From NCBI GenBank assembly GCA_039636795.1, contig CP143430.1:2542001-2606000 (forward strand): a DNA stretch of 64,000 nt, written 5' to 3'. This DNA is from Micrococcaceae bacterium Sec5.1. GTDB lineage: Bacteria; Actinomycetota; Actinomycetes; Actinomycetales; Micrococcaceae. Of the stretch, positions 51,591-60,584 are shown piece after piece. Made by a program: the position numbers and the translations under genes. Within the stretch, counting starts at the first letter, position 1, and every line of letters starts with the position of its first letter. The notes under the pieces are model-generated. The model searched no databases and had not been told where the DNA came from. It saw only the letters and a list, made by a program, of their open reading frames with translations.

Positions 51591-52844
51591 TCAGTTCATG
51601 AGGCTCGCGAGTGCGTCGGCCAGAGCCTGCGCCCCGATTTCGGCGTCCTCGTCCACCACGTGTTCTTCGGGGGAGTGGGAGACGCCGCTGGGATTCCGGA
51701 CGAATACCATGGCGGTGGGCACGAAAGGTGAGAGGACCCCGGCGTCGTGACCGGCTCCGGTGTCGAGGATGGGCGCATCCGGCAGGGCGTGCTGCAGTTG
51801 ATTCTGCAGGCCTAAGTCGAAATGAACGGTGGGGCTGCGGGATTCTTCTGTCAGCTCCAAGGTGCAGCCTTCTTCAGCAGCAATCAGCTGGGCCTGGCGC
51901 TGGATGGTCTCAACGAGCGATGCGGTAATGGCGTCGTCCGGGTGCCGGACATCGAGCCAAAAGTCCACCCTGGAGGCGATGACGTTGGTGCCACCCGGGA
52001 TTGGCTGAAGCCGCCCGACAGTTGCCCGGGCGTGGGATTGGTTCTTCGCGGTGTCGCGGATGGCGACGACCATGCGTGAAGCGGCGATCATGGGGTCTTT
52101 ACGATCGGCCATGAGCGTTGTCCCGGCGTGGTTGCCCTGTCCTTGAATGCTGAGCCGCCAGCGGCCGTGTCCCAGGATGGAGGAGGCAATTGCGATGGGC
52201 CGGTCGAGGTCGATGAGCCCCCGGCCTTGTTCCACATGGAGTTCAACGAACGCCCCGATACTGCCAAGGAGCTGCTCATCCTTGCCGATGTAGCGGGGGT
52301 CCAAACCGTTGGCGCGGGCGATGTCCGCAAAGGTGTTGCCGTCCGGATCCCGTAGGTTTCGGGCTTTGTTGGGGTCGATGGCACCTGTCATCAGACGGGA
52401 GCCCAGGCAGGCCACCCCGAAGCGGGACCCTTCTTCTTCGGGGAACACCGCGATGGCCAGTGGCCGGGCCGGAATGGGGTTTCGGGCTTTGAGGATGTCG
52501 ACGGCGACGAGGGCCGAGGCGACGCCAAGGGGTCCGTCGAACGCACCTCCTCCGGGGACGGAGTCGAGGTGGCTGCCGGTGACGAGGCTGTTGCTTCGAT
52601 CCCCTCCGGGGGTGTCCCACCACGCCCAGATGGTGCCGTTACGGTCCGTTTCCACAGACAGCCCGCGTCGGGTGGCTTGATCGATGAACCACGTCCGAAG
52701 GTCCAGTTCGGCGGTTGAATAGACGGGACGGGTGTAGCCTCCGCGCAGTGGATCGGTGCCCGTGGTGGCGATGTCGGACAGCAACCCGGTGACGGTGGCC
52801 GCCGTCGTGCTTGTCTGGATGGTGACAGGGGTGACGTGTTGCAT
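51591..52844 (-). CDS. N-carbamoyl-L-amino-acid hydrolase / allantoate amidohydrolase-like (M20)
   Basis: The 417-residue M20 peptidase family enzyme has the binuclear metal site in VTGSHLDSVPGGGAFDGPLGV, FPEEEGSRFG and FVELHVEQGRGL, and the usual dimerisation (lid) domain. Such enzymes cleave N-carbamoyl groups or ureides from amino acids, releasing ammonia and CO2. The gene directly abuts the flavoprotein gene downstream of it (no gap), so they are co-translated. Confidence 0.88.
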   Translation of the reverse strand: MQHVTPVTIQTSTTAATVTGLLSDIATTGTDPLRGGYTRPVYSTAELDLRTWFIDQATRRGLSVETDRNGTIWAWWDTPGGDRSNSLVTGSHLDSVPGGGAFDGPLGVASALVAVDILKARNPIPARPLAIAVFPEEEGSRFGVACLGSRLMTGAIDPNKARNLRDPDGNTFADIARANGLDPRYIGKDEQLLGSIGAFVELHVEQGRGLIDLDRPIAIASSILGHGRWRLSIQGQGNHAGTTLMADRKDPMIAASRMVVAIRDTAKNQSHARATVGRLQPIPGGTNVIASRVDFWLDVRHPDDAITASLVETIQRQAQLIAAEEGCTLELTEESRSPTVHFDLGLQNQLQHALPDAPILDTGAGHDAGVLSPFVPTAMVFVRNPSGVSHSPEEHVVDEDAEIGAQALADALASLMN

Positions 52845-53981
52845 TTAGTGGGCTCCTGCTGATGCGGCGGCGAGGCGGAACTGTTCCGGGACGGCTCCAG
52901 TGCCGGTGGCCAGGTCTGCGGCCAGTTGGCCGATCAGTGGCGCGAATTTCGCTCCGTGGCCCGAACAGGGGGACAGGAGGGTGATGCCCTCGGCGCGGTC
53001 CAGGATGAAGTCCTCATTGGGCGTATTGGTGAAGAGGCACGTGGTCTCTGCGTACGGTTCGGGGACCAGCCCCGGGAGGTATTTCTCGACGTAGTCGATG
53101 ACTCGACGGCGGTTGGCCGGGTCGATCTGACCGTCCTGGTCCGCTGCGGACGGCAGAATTTTTCCGCCGTTGTATTCGGCGACCTTTTGTCCGCGGAAGC
53201 CGGCATCGCGGCCACCGGGCAGACCGTAGGCCTGCCAACCTTCGCGTTTGTGGATGAAGGTGGGCCACGGCGAGCTGCTGTCGGCGTACGGGAAGTGATA
53301 AGCCAGCTCCTGCCGCACTTCAAGAGCGGGGATACTTTCCAGGAATGAAGACGGCAGGGACAGGGAGCCCAGCAGCTGGGGGAGCCAGCCGCCCGCGGCG
53401 ACGATCACGTTTACGGCCATCATCGAACGGCCGTCTTCGGAAGTCAGCGTGTAATGGCCGGCTGATCCTTTGATGGAGGCCACGGCCCAGTTGGTGTGCA
53501 GTGCCGCGCCATGGGCCACTGCCTGGTCAACCATGGCGGCCACTGATTCGTGGGCGTCGATCACGCCGGCGCCGGGGTGCCAAAGCACCTGGGTGTCGAA
53601 GGCGATCTGCGGCCATCGTGCCTGCGCTTCGTCGGGGGACAGGAGTTCATGGTCAATGCCGTGTGCGGACAAAGCCGCGGCGAGGCGTTCGGGTTGCCTG
53701 ACCGTTCCATAGTCGACGGCGCCGGTAGGTGTAATGAGCTGTTTACCGCTCAGGCGCGCAAGCTCGTCCCAACCGGCCTTGGCCTCTTTGACCAGACCCG
53801 TGTAGAAGTCGCCCGGGTAGGCGTAGCGGAAAATCCGCGCCGATCCATGCGAGCTCCCGGCGTCGTTGGCCGGCGTCGAGCGTTCAAGCAGTGCAACGTC
53901 GTGGCCGCGGGCGGCAAGCTGCCAAGCCGTGGCGGCACCCGACAGCCCCGCTCCGACGACGACGTATTCGATCGATTCCAT
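52845..53981 (-). CDS. Sarcosine oxidase / N-methyl-amino-acid oxidase-like flavoprotein
   Basis: The 378-residue protein has the FAD loop YVVVGAGLSGAATAWQLAARGHDV and DRAEGITLLSPCSGHGAKFAP near the C-terminus. Cys315 in CLFTNTPNEDF is at the same position and context as the cysteine that binds flavin covalently in monomeric sarcosine oxidase. It probably demethylates or deaminates an N-alkyl amino acid, giving hydrogen peroxide and formaldehyde or ammonia. It heads the operon and faces the LysR gene. Confidence 0.88.
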   Translation of the reverse strand: MESIEYVVVGAGLSGAATAWQLAARGHDVALLERSTPANDAGSSHGSARIFRYAYPGDFYTGLVKEAKAGWDELARLSGKQLITPTGAVDYGTVRQPERLAAALSAHGIDHELLSPDEAQARWPQIAFDTQVLWHPGAGVIDAHESVAAMVDQAVAHGAALHTNWAVASIKGSAGHYTLTSEDGRSMMAVNVIVAAGGWLPQLLGSLSLPSSFLESIPALEVRQELAYHFPYADSSSPWPTFIHKREGWQAYGLPGGRDAGFRGQKVAEYNGGKILPSAADQDGQIDPANRRRVIDYVEKYLPGLVPEPYAETTCLFTNTPNEDFILDRAEGITLLSPCSGHGAKFAPLIGQLAADLATGTGAVPEQFRLAAASAGAH

Positions 53982-54102
53982 GGACGGCTCCTGTACGTGG
54001 TGGTTGTTGCGTTGTTTCGCTTCAACCAGTTACCCACGCGAGATTGAACTGCGTCCAATATCATTTCTGTAGCAATTATTAGCGTCAATCGAAAGAATCA
54101 TC

Positions 54103-54987
54103 ATGGAACTGCGACAGCTCCGCTACTTCCTCGTGGTCGCTGAGGAGCTCCACTTTGGCCGGGCGGCAGAACGCCTGCACCTTACGCAGCCACCGCTAAC
54201 TGTCGCCATCAGACGGCTGGAGCGTGAGCTCGGGGTTCAGTTGTTTGACCGGACCACCCGACGCGTTGCGCTGACCCATGCTGGGGAGGCGTTCAAGCGG
54301 CGCGTTCAAGACGCAGTGACCGAACTCGACGAAGCGGCGGGTGACCTTGCCAGCGTCGCGGCGGGCCTCAGTGGCCGGATCAGGGTGGGCTTCGTCAGTT
54401 CGGCCAGCTACACCACCATCCCTGAAGCCATCAGGGCTTTCCGCCAACAACGCCCCCGCGTGGAACTGATCCTGAGTCCGCTCACCAGCGGTGAGCAGAT
54501 CGAACAGCTGCTTGACGGCGACCTGGACATAGGGCTCATCCGAGATCCCGGAGAAGTTCCGGGACTGACAATGGAACTCGTGGGCACCGAAGACCTGGTC
54601 GCCGTCCTGCCTGAGGCGCACCCACTGGCTTTGCAGGAGGAAATCCGGCCCGCAGATTTGGAAGGGGAACCGATGATCCTGTTCCCGTACCGCCTGATGC
54701 CCGGATTCGTGACCCGGGTACACCGGTTGTTTGATGGATTGGAAACCTCCCCGCAGGTGGTTCAGCAGACGATCCACCAGGAAACCGTCCTGGGACTGGT
54801 AGCCGCGGGCCTGGGAATCTCCATCCTCCCCGCGTCAGTCCGACGCTTCCAGATGCCCGGCGTCCTGACCCGGCCCATCGCCGGACGGCCGCAGACGGCC
54901 CTCTACGCAGCCAGGGGACGAGGCCACTCGCCAGCGGTGGACCATTTCATGTCCGGCCTGCTGAGCAGTACGAGGTTGCGGGGCTGA
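54103..54987 (+). CDS. LysR-family regulator
   Basis: The 294-residue protein opens MELRQLRYFLVVAEELHFGRAAERLHLTQPPLTVAIRRLERELG, a clear LysR HTH, followed by a two-lobed effector domain starting near residue 90. It is divergent from the flavoprotein gene with a 121-bp gap, so it is the likely activator of that operon. Effector is unknown. Confidence 0.9.
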   Translation: MELRQLRYFLVVAEELHFGRAAERLHLTQPPLTVAIRRLERELGVQLFDRTTRRVALTHAGEAFKRRVQDAVTELDEAAGDLASVAAGLSGRIRVGFVSSASYTTIPEAIRAFRQQRPRVELILSPLTSGEQIEQLLDGDLDIGLIRDPGEVPGLTMELVGTEDLVAVLPEAHPLALQEEIRPADLEGEPMILFPYRLMPGFVTRVHRLFDGLETSPQVVQQTIHQETVLGLVAAGLGISILPASVRRFQMPGVLTRPIAGRPQTALYAARGRGHSPAVDHFMSGLLSSTRLRG

Positions 54988-55009
54988 AACTCGATGGGGT
55001 CGCCCACCG

Positions 55010-55426
55010 TCAGGTGTTTTCGGCCAGGTCCTGGGCATCGAAGGTCTCGCGTGCTTGTTCGATGTGGGGCATGTGCGCTGCGGCCCATTCCAGGAGCACG
55101 TCCATGGGGTGGCGAAGTGTCTTGCCGAATGGTGTGATGCGGTACTCGATCGCCACGGGGCGCGAGCTGAGCAGCTCGCGTTCGATGATGCCGTTGCGTT
55201 CGAGGCGACGCAGCGTCGCGGTCAGGGACTTCTGCGACACCGATGGGATCGCGCGCCGCAGTTGGCTGAACCGGCATGGCCGCTCGCAGAGTTCGTTGAG
55301 CACGCTCAATGACCACTTGTCCAGAACTTGATCGAGCAATTCCCGGTGCGGGGTGCTGATCTCCAGAGGGTCAGCATGGCTGGTGGTATCCGGCATGAAA
55401 CCTGGTCTCGTTGAAGTGTCCTGCAT
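55010..55426 (-). CDS. HxlR-family regulator
   Basis: The start is 55426 (or the in-frame ATG at 55396). The roughly 138-residue protein has the winged helix of the HxlR family: LDKWSLSVLNELCERPCRFSQLRRAIPSVSQKSLTATLRRLERNGIIER. It diverges from the RidA-family gene; a GGTAT...ATACC repeat at 55433-55449 lies before both starts. HxlR proteins often sense reactive or electrophilic compounds, which could fit RidA's imine handling, but this is inference. Confidence 0.86.
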   Translation of the reverse strand: MQDTSTRPGFMPDTTSHADPLEISTPHRELLDQVLDKWSLSVLNELCERPCRFSQLRRAIPSVSQKSLTATLRRLERNGIIERELLSSRPVAIEYRITPFGKTLRHPMDVLLEWAAAHMPHIEQARETFDAQDLAENT

Positions 55427-55432
55427 CTACCA

Positions 55433-55449
55433 GGTATCAAAGATATACC
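55433..55449. promoter_or_regulatory. Inverted repeat between hxlR-like and ridA-like genes
   Basis: GGTAT, 7 bp, ATACC is a perfect inverted repeat. Similar spaced half-sites are typical for HxlR-family operators. It lies 6 bp before the regulator start. Confidence 0.5.
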
Positions 55450-55478
55450 AAGGTTCATCTCTCTTCCTAAGGAGTCTC

Positions 55479-55889
55479 ATGTCTGTTCAGCGTTTCAGCC
55501 CGGAAGGCCTGTTGCAGCCCACCCCGTACCACCACGTCGCCGTCGGCACCGGCACCCGTCACGTTCACGTCGCCGGCCAGATTTCACGCCTGGCCGATGC
55601 TACCCCCGTCGCCCCGGGCGATTTGGCCGGCCAGGTCGCCCAGGCTCTCCGCAATACCGCGAGCGCGCTTGCCGGCGCCGAAGCGAGCTTCGACGACGTC
55701 GTGCGTTTGACGTTCTATGTCACCACTTGGGCCCCGGAGAAGATCACCGCTTTCATGGAAGGTATCGAAAGTGTCGCCGCGGAGATCGGACTGCCCACGC
55801 CGATGCCGCCGACCTCGCTGATCGGCGTCGAGTATCTGTTCGAACCGGATGTGCTCGTCGAGGTCGAAGCAACTGCAGTACTGGATTAG
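55479..55889 (+). CDS. RidA-family protein
   Basis: The start at 55479 has TAAGGAGTC in front; the frame open from 55353 crosses the operator. The 136-residue protein has the Rid fold: HVHVAGQISRLADATP, ALRNTASALAGAEASFDDVVRLTFYVTTW, and PMPPTSLIGVEYLFEPDVLVEVEATAV. The Arg that binds carboxylates in deaminases of this family is in a different setting here (SLIGVEYLF), so it may act on non-amino-acid imines. Role: hydrolysis of reactive enamines or imines. Confidence 0.85.
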   Translation: MSVQRFSPEGLLQPTPYHHVAVGTGTRHVHVAGQISRLADATPVAPGDLAGQVAQALRNTASALAGAEASFDDVVRLTFYVTTWAPEKITAFMEGIESVAAEIGLPTPMPPTSLIGVEYLFEPDVLVEVEATAVLD

Positions 55890-55997
55890 CAGCACCAGGT
55901 ACCCGAACCGCCGCCGGGCTATGAGGAGCCACGGCGCGGAGTGTTCCCGTCCTGCGCCCCGTGGCACTTGGCGCCGGAGCGCCAGTAGCCTGAGTGC

Positions 55998-57515
55998 CTA
56001 CAAGGCGTCCCCCGGTGAGGTAGCGGCCATGCGGGGGACCCGGATGCAAAAGCAGGCACCGTCGTCGGGGAAGTCTGTGGCTTCTGCGGTCAGCGTGAGT
56101 CCCATGCGTTCCGCAAGCCGTGCTGCGATGGAGAGGCCGAGGCCGCTGCCGGTGGGGCGTTGTCCGTTGTAGCGGTGATGGAGGACGCCGCGATCGAAGG
56201 CGACGGCGGTGTCTTCGGCCGTGAGACCCGGGCCGCTGTCCCGCACTTCGATGAGGATCACGTTGGAGGTGCCAGGGAACTGATCAGGGGATTGGGCCGA
56301 CCCCGCGGTTGTGGGGCGTTCTTCTAACCTGGCGCGGAGGATGAGCGGTTTCCCTCGCGGGGTGACGCGCAGGGCGTTGCCCACGAGCCCGTCGATGATT
56401 TGGCGTAACCGTTGCGCGTCCGTAGTCACCAGCAATGGTTCACTCGTGGCTGCTTCCGGCAGCTGGAGAGTCAGTTCCACCCCGGCCTCCGTGGCTGCAC
56501 CCTGCCATGTCCGCTGTACTTGTCCGAAGAGCGCTGCGACGTCGACGGGTTGGAGGTCCAGGGTGAAATCGTCCGCTTCCAGTCGGGCCAGTGCGAGAAG
56601 GTCGCGGACAAAACCATCGAGACGGTCCGTTTCCGCGGACAGTGTGCGCCCTATCCGTGACATGTCCTCCGGCGGGATCAGCCCGTCCTCAAGGGCTTCG
56701 GCGTAGCCCCGCATGGCGGTGAGTGGTGTTCGGATCTCGTGGGAGATGGACAGCAGGAATTCACGTTGCCTGCTTTCGCTGGACAGCAACGCGTGATCCA
56801 GGGTGTTAATGGCTTCTCCCACATCGCGCACCTCAGTAACTCCGGCCGGGTCAACGCGAACGGTCCGTTCACCGGCAGCCATCCGCCGCGCGGCTGCAGC
56901 AGTCCTGACGAGGGGGCCGGAGAGACGCCGGGCCAGCAGTGTTCCGGCAAGCACCGCGATTAACAGTCCGGCCGCAAGGGCCAGCAACGTGCGTTGGAGG
57001 AGCTGGGAGGAGGCGGCGTTCACATCGTCCAAGGACCTGCTCAGCACGATCCCCCCGCTCTTGGGAAGGGCCCTTGCCTCCACAAGGAGTTGGGCACCGT
57101 CATGGACAACTGTCGCGGACACCTTGTGGCCGGAAAGCACTTGTTGAATGTCGGCTGGCCCCAGGAGCTGTGTGGCTGGCCCCCGGACGGTGCCGGTGGC
57201 GGTGATGGTGGACAGCTCGTAGGTGTCCGGTCCAAGAAGGTGCCTCTCGCGAAGGTCCAGCGCCTGGGAGGCAACGGGTGCCGCGGCGAACGCGTCGGCT
57301 TGGCGGAACAGCTGCTGTCTGGCCTGTTCGACGGCCGCGGATCGTATCAGTGGGTAGGCGGTGCCTCCGGTGACCAGTACCGCCAGGACAGCCACCGCGG
57401 CAGTCACGAGCGTGATTCTTCCCGCCAGTGAGCGCAGCCAACCCGACGCCGGATTCCGGCTTTCGCGGTTAGCGTGACCGTCAAGCCCGCCGTTACCAGC
57501 GTCATGGATTTTCAC
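55998..57515 (-). CDS. Membrane sensor histidine kinase
   Basis: The 505-residue protein has an N-terminal span (GRITLVTAAVAVLAVLVTGGTAYPLI), a sensor region, a second span and a HAMP linker near residue 210, the H-box LLSISHEIRTPLTAMRGYAEAL, and the ATP-binding N and G boxes (RQIIDGLVGNALRVTPRG; DSGPGLT; SGLGLSIAARLAERMG). It phosphorylates the response regulator encoded just upstream; the two genes overlap by 4 bp. Signal is unknown. Confidence 0.91.
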   Translation of the reverse strand: MKIHDAGNGGLDGHANRESRNPASGWLRSLAGRITLVTAAVAVLAVLVTGGTAYPLIRSAAVEQARQQLFRQADAFAAAPVASQALDLRERHLLGPDTYELSTITATGTVRGPATQLLGPADIQQVLSGHKVSATVVHDGAQLLVEARALPKSGGIVLSRSLDDVNAASSQLLQRTLLALAAGLLIAVLAGTLLARRLSGPLVRTAAAARRMAAGERTVRVDPAGVTEVRDVGEAINTLDHALLSSESRQREFLLSISHEIRTPLTAMRGYAEALEDGLIPPEDMSRIGRTLSAETDRLDGFVRDLLALARLEADDFTLDLQPVDVAALFGQVQRTWQGAATEAGVELTLQLPEAATSEPLLVTTDAQRLRQIIDGLVGNALRVTPRGKPLILRARLEERPTTAGSAQSPDQFPGTSNVILIEVRDSGPGLTAEDTAVAFDRGVLHHRYNGQRPTGSGLGLSIAARLAERMGLTLTAEATDFPDDGACFCIRVPRMAATSPGDAL

Positions 57516-58222
57516 GTGCGGCCGCCATCGACAGAGTATCCAACACCTCGCAGCGTACGGATGGGGCTGTCATCGCCGAGTTTGGAGCGAAGCTGGGCTA
57601 TATGTACGTCCACGGTCCGCCCACCCGCGTAATTGGCCTGCCCCCAGACCGAAGACAGAAGCTGTTCACGGCTGAACACTCTGCCCGGGCTGGCCATCAA
57701 AAAGGCGAGCACGTCGAATTCCCTCGCGGTCAGCTCCACCGCTGAACCATCGACGCTGACAGTGCGGCTGCCCCGGTCCAGGGTCACGGAGCCAACCCGC
57801 AGGACGCCGCTGCCGGGGGCGCCCGTGCTTCGGCGCAAGACCGTCTTGAGCCTGGTCACCAACTCCCGAGGTGAAAACGGCTTAGTCATGTAGTCGTCTG
57901 CGCCCAGTTCCAATCCCAAAAGCATGTCCACCTCCTCGTCCCGGGCAGTGACAAAAATGATCGGTGTCCAATCCTCCTGAGTGCGCATCCGGCGGCATAC
58001 CTCGATTCCGTCGATGCCAGGCAGCCCGACGTCCAACACGACAGCGACGGGTCGAAGACTTCTGACCCGCTCCAGGGCGCCTTCGCCGGTGGGTTCCACA
58101 TGCACGCCGAACCCCGCTTGGCTCAGATACAGCCGTTCCACGTCGGCGATCGCACGCTCATCTTCCACGATCATCACCAGACCACGGGAAGGCGTCGCAT
58201 CGGGAGTCGATGGTTGTTCCAT
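57512..58222 (-). CDS. OmpR-family response regulator
   Basis: I start at 58222 (MEQPSTPDATPS). The 236-residue protein has a receiver domain with the phospho-acceptor Asp in AVVLDVGLPGIDGIEV and the TARDEEVDMLLGLELGADDYMTKPF switch/Lys segment, and a winged-helix output domain ending VDVHIAQLRSKLGDDSPIRTLRGVGY. It is co-translated with the kinase gene and likely controls the divergent secreted-protein gene. Confidence 0.93.
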   Translation of the reverse strand: MEQPSTPDATPSRGLVMIVEDERAIADVERLYLSQAGFGVHVEPTGEGALERVRSLRPVAVVLDVGLPGIDGIEVCRRMRTQEDWTPIIFVTARDEEVDMLLGLELGADDYMTKPFSPRELVTRLKTVLRRSTGAPGSGVLRVGSVTLDRGSRTVSVDGSAVELTAREFDVLAFLMASPGRVFSREQLLSSVWGQANYAGGRTVDVHIAQLRSKLGDDSPIRTLRGVGYSVDGGRT

Positions 58223-58271
58223 GCTTCCATTGAACGCTCTGTTGGGGCGGGTAACGCAGCAAGGGCCCATA

Positions 58272-58338
58272 CTTTACCGTCCCCTTACATTCCCCGAACC
58301 TGTCCCGGACGTCGGCAGGCGATAGTGGAATGGTAAGG
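58272..58338. promoter_or_regulatory. Direct repeats likely bound by the response regulator
   Basis: CTTTACCGTCC (58272-58282) and CCTTACATTCC (58283-58293) are adjacent 11-mers that match at 8 of 11 bases. Head-to-tail 10-11-bp repeats are how OmpR-type regulators bind. A similar box reads CCTTACCATTCC on the minus strand at 58327-58338. Both lie between the regulator gene and the secreted-protein gene. Confidence 0.5.
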
Positions 58339-58390
58339 ACCCCTACTGGCCCAATCCAATGGGGTCCCACCGGATCACTCAGGAGACGTC

Positions 58391-58897
58391 ATGAACAACA
58401 AGCAAATGCCAAGCGGTGACGTTATCCGTCGATGGCGGATGCGCGGTGCCGCCTTGGCGGCAGGTGCTGTCCTTCTCGGGGGAGCAGCAATTGGGGCAAC
58501 AGCTGCCTCGGCAGACGGTCAGAGCCCGTCCCCTTCTCCAAGCGCGTCATCCTCAGCCTCGACGGCGGGACCGGACAGCGCGAGCCACGCTAAACATCCA
58601 TTTGCCCGAGCCCTTCCAGCCGTGCTGAGGGTCAGCATCCGGGCCGAGGCCGGGTTCGGGGACAAAGCCCACGAGGTCGCTTACCTCCTGATCCACCACC
58701 CCAAGGCGTTCAGCAAACTCCCCGCAAATCTGCAGACCGACCTGAAGACCTTGGAAGCAGCCCCGGCATCAGAGCGGGACGCAGACGCCTCAAAAATCAA
58801 GGACACCGCACTCAACGGAGGCTACGGCGAGCAGATACAGAAACACGCAAAAAACATCCAGACGAAACTGGCCCAGACACCAGCAAAGTCCCAGTAG
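58391..58897 (+). CDS. Secreted hypothetical protein
   Basis: The 168-residue protein has a signal peptide: basic [18 protein letters not shown], then hydrophobic [23 protein letters not shown], cut before ADG. A Ser/Pro-rich linker ([13 protein letters not shown]) leads into a helical domain of about 110 residues with [19 protein letters not shown] do not recognise the domain. It diverges from the two-component genes and the repeats at 58272 lie in the gap, so it is probably their target. Confidence 0.75.
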   Translation: MNNKQMPSGDVIRRWRMRGAALAAGAVLLGGAAIGATAASADGQSPSPSPSASSSASTAGPDSASHAKHPFARALPAVLRVSIRAEAGFGDKAHEVAYLLIHHPKAFSKLPANLQTDLKTLEAAPASERDADASKIKDTALNGGYGEQIQKHAKNIQTKLAQTPAKSQ

Positions 58898-58952
58898 AGG
58901 GTTTAGGTCAGCGAAGTCCCAAAGCTCAAGTACCGCAACGATGGAGCATGAA

Positions 58953-59168
58953 ATGGCGACTGGTACGGTCAAATGGTTCAGCACCGAAAAGCGTTTCGGG
59001 TTCATTGCCCCCGACGACGGTTCAGATGAGGTCTTCGCCCACTACTCGGCGATCGTCAGCGGCGGGTACCACTCCTTGGAAGGGAACCAGCGTGTCCAGT
59101 TCGATGTTGTGCAGGGCTCCAAGGGACCCCAGGCGGAAAATATTCGTCCTGTGGGGTGGCCGCGATAG
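58953..59168 (+). CDS. Cold-shock protein
   Basis: The 71-residue protein, starting at 58953, has the RNA-binding OB-fold motifs [15 protein letters not shown] (RNP1-like) and VFAHYSAIV (RNP2-like). This is a single-domain CspA-type RNA chaperone. An in-frame ATG 12 bp earlier is weaker. It stands alone. Confidence 0.9.
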   Translation: MATGTVKWFSTEKRFGFIAPDDGSDEVFAHYSAIVSGGYHSLEGNQRVQFDVVQGSKGPQAENIRPVGWPR

Positions 59169-59226
59169 CCAAGCTGCTCCGTCCTTCCGGAGCTTCACTC
59201 AGTGCTGCCGGTGGTAGCTTGCGGTT

Positions 59227-59829
59227 ATGGTGAATGCCCTCGCTTGGTTCTCACAGTCCGGCATCGTGCAGGGCTTACTTCTCGGTGGGGTGCTTGCGTT
59301 CTTGACGGCGATCGTCGTGATGAATGCCGTGGGCAGGGCCATCACGACGACGGTCAACGGCTGGAGTGCCATCCCCAGGTGTGGCCAGCGTGGAAACGGA
59401 GTCTTTGTGCGGGCCGCCTGCGCGAAGGCCCTGCCTCTGGTTAATGTGTTTGAAGAGGCCGCGTATTGGACAACGAAGGTTGATGCTGCAGGACAAACCT
59501 TGAGCGGCGGGAACGGATATGTCCTGCGTTTCCCTGCCGGGCAACTCCCGCCCCATAACGCTTTCTGGTCTCTCATTCCGACCGATGTTGTCGGATACAT
59601 GGTGAAGAACCCGACTAACCGGTACAGCATTGGGGACCGTTCACCCCTGGTGCGGAACGCTGACGGTTCGCTCGATATTTATCTCCAACACCAAGCGCCG
59701 GGCAGAAACGAGCAAAACTGGCTGCCGATTCCCTCGGGGAAGTTCAAGCTGACGTTCCGTGTGTATCTGCCCGGTCCGGCAATACTCGAGGGCTCGTACC
59801 ATTTGCCACCTGTCATAAGGGCGCACTGA
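59227..59829 (+). CDS. DUF1214-like membrane-anchored protein
   Basis: The 200-residue protein has one N-terminal span (GIVQGLLLGGVLAFLTAIVVMNAVG) and then a beta-rich region: YVLRFPAGQLPPHNAFWSL, NRYSIGDRSPLVRNADGSLDIYLQ and NWLPIPSGKFKLTFRVYLP, which match DUF1214. In most bacteria this domain is the C-terminal half of one larger DUF1254-DUF1214 protein. Here it is a separate gene, one base before its partner. Function of the family is not known to me. Confidence 0.8.
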   Translation: MVNALAWFSQSGIVQGLLLGGVLAFLTAIVVMNAVGRAITTTVNGWSAIPRCGQRGNGVFVRAACAKALPLVNVFEEAAYWTTKVDAAGQTLSGGNGYVLRFPAGQLPPHNAFWSLIPTDVVGYMVKNPTNRYSIGDRSPLVRNADGSLDIYLQHQAPGRNEQNWLPIPSGKFKLTFRVYLPGPAILEGSYHLPPVIRAH

Positions 59830-59830
59830 C

Positions 59831-60484
59831 ATGAACCGCCTCATCCTGAAGTACGGCCGTCCCCTTACTGTTGCCATACTGTTGATCTTCGCCTGGGTCA
59901 TCTTCCGGCGGATCGTCAACGGGGACGAGATCATGCCTTTGGCGTTAGCCGCAGTCATCGTCTGGGGGCTGGGAACGCCGGCTTTCATTTTCTTTTGGCC
60001 GCGGCTTACGGTCCATGGCTACAAGAAGGCAATTCTTAAGCATGGTCTTGGGCAAGGCCCGATCCCTGTCAACACGCTGTATGCCGTGCCTGGAACGTCG
60101 TCCCCTTCGGCCTCCCATGGGAGCCTCATGGCGACCGGAGCCGACGATCTTCTCTACATCGGCGGCTGGCTTGACTTGGGCAACGGGCCGCAAGTTCTGC
60201 ACGTTCCAGACATGGCCGAACGCTACTTCAGCTTGCAGTTCACCGACCCGTCGACGAGCGCCAACTTTGCCTACGTCGGCAAACGGACCACGGGAACCGA
60301 AGTCGGTGACTATGTTCTCAGCGGGCCGGTTTGGAAGGGGGCGATGCCCACCGGCATGATACAGATTTCCTCACCAGCCAATTCAGTGCTCGTCATTGGG
60401 CGTGTGTTCGTCGAGAACGACGACGATCTGCCGGTCGCTTACTCGCTTGCGAAGCAAATACAGTTGGCCCCACTGAGGCAGTAG
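59831..60484 (+). CDS. DUF1254-like membrane protein
   Basis: The 217-residue protein has two N-terminal spans (RPLTVAILLIFAWVIFRRIV and LALAAVIVWGLGTPAFIFFWP), then a domain with NTLYAVPGTSS, YIGGWLDLGNGPQVLHVPDMAERYFSLQFTD, typical of DUF1254. Together with the preceding gene it makes the two halves of a family usually found as one chain. The gap is one base, so they are co-translated. Confidence 0.8.
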   Translation: MNRLILKYGRPLTVAILLIFAWVIFRRIVNGDEIMPLALAAVIVWGLGTPAFIFFWPRLTVHGYKKAILKHGLGQGPIPVNTLYAVPGTSSPSASHGSLMATGADDLLYIGGWLDLGNGPQVLHVPDMAERYFSLQFTDPSTSANFAYVGKRTTGTEVGDYVLSGPVWKGAMPTGMIQISSPANSVLVIGRVFVENDDDLPVAYSLAKQIQLAPLRQ

Positions 60485-60584
60485 AAGTCACCAACCCCAT
60501 AGTTCCCATTGGCGATCAAGACTGGCCGGACAACGTTCTTCCTCGGATGAGCTGACTGCTGGGCGAAGGGGTCAAACTAGCTAG

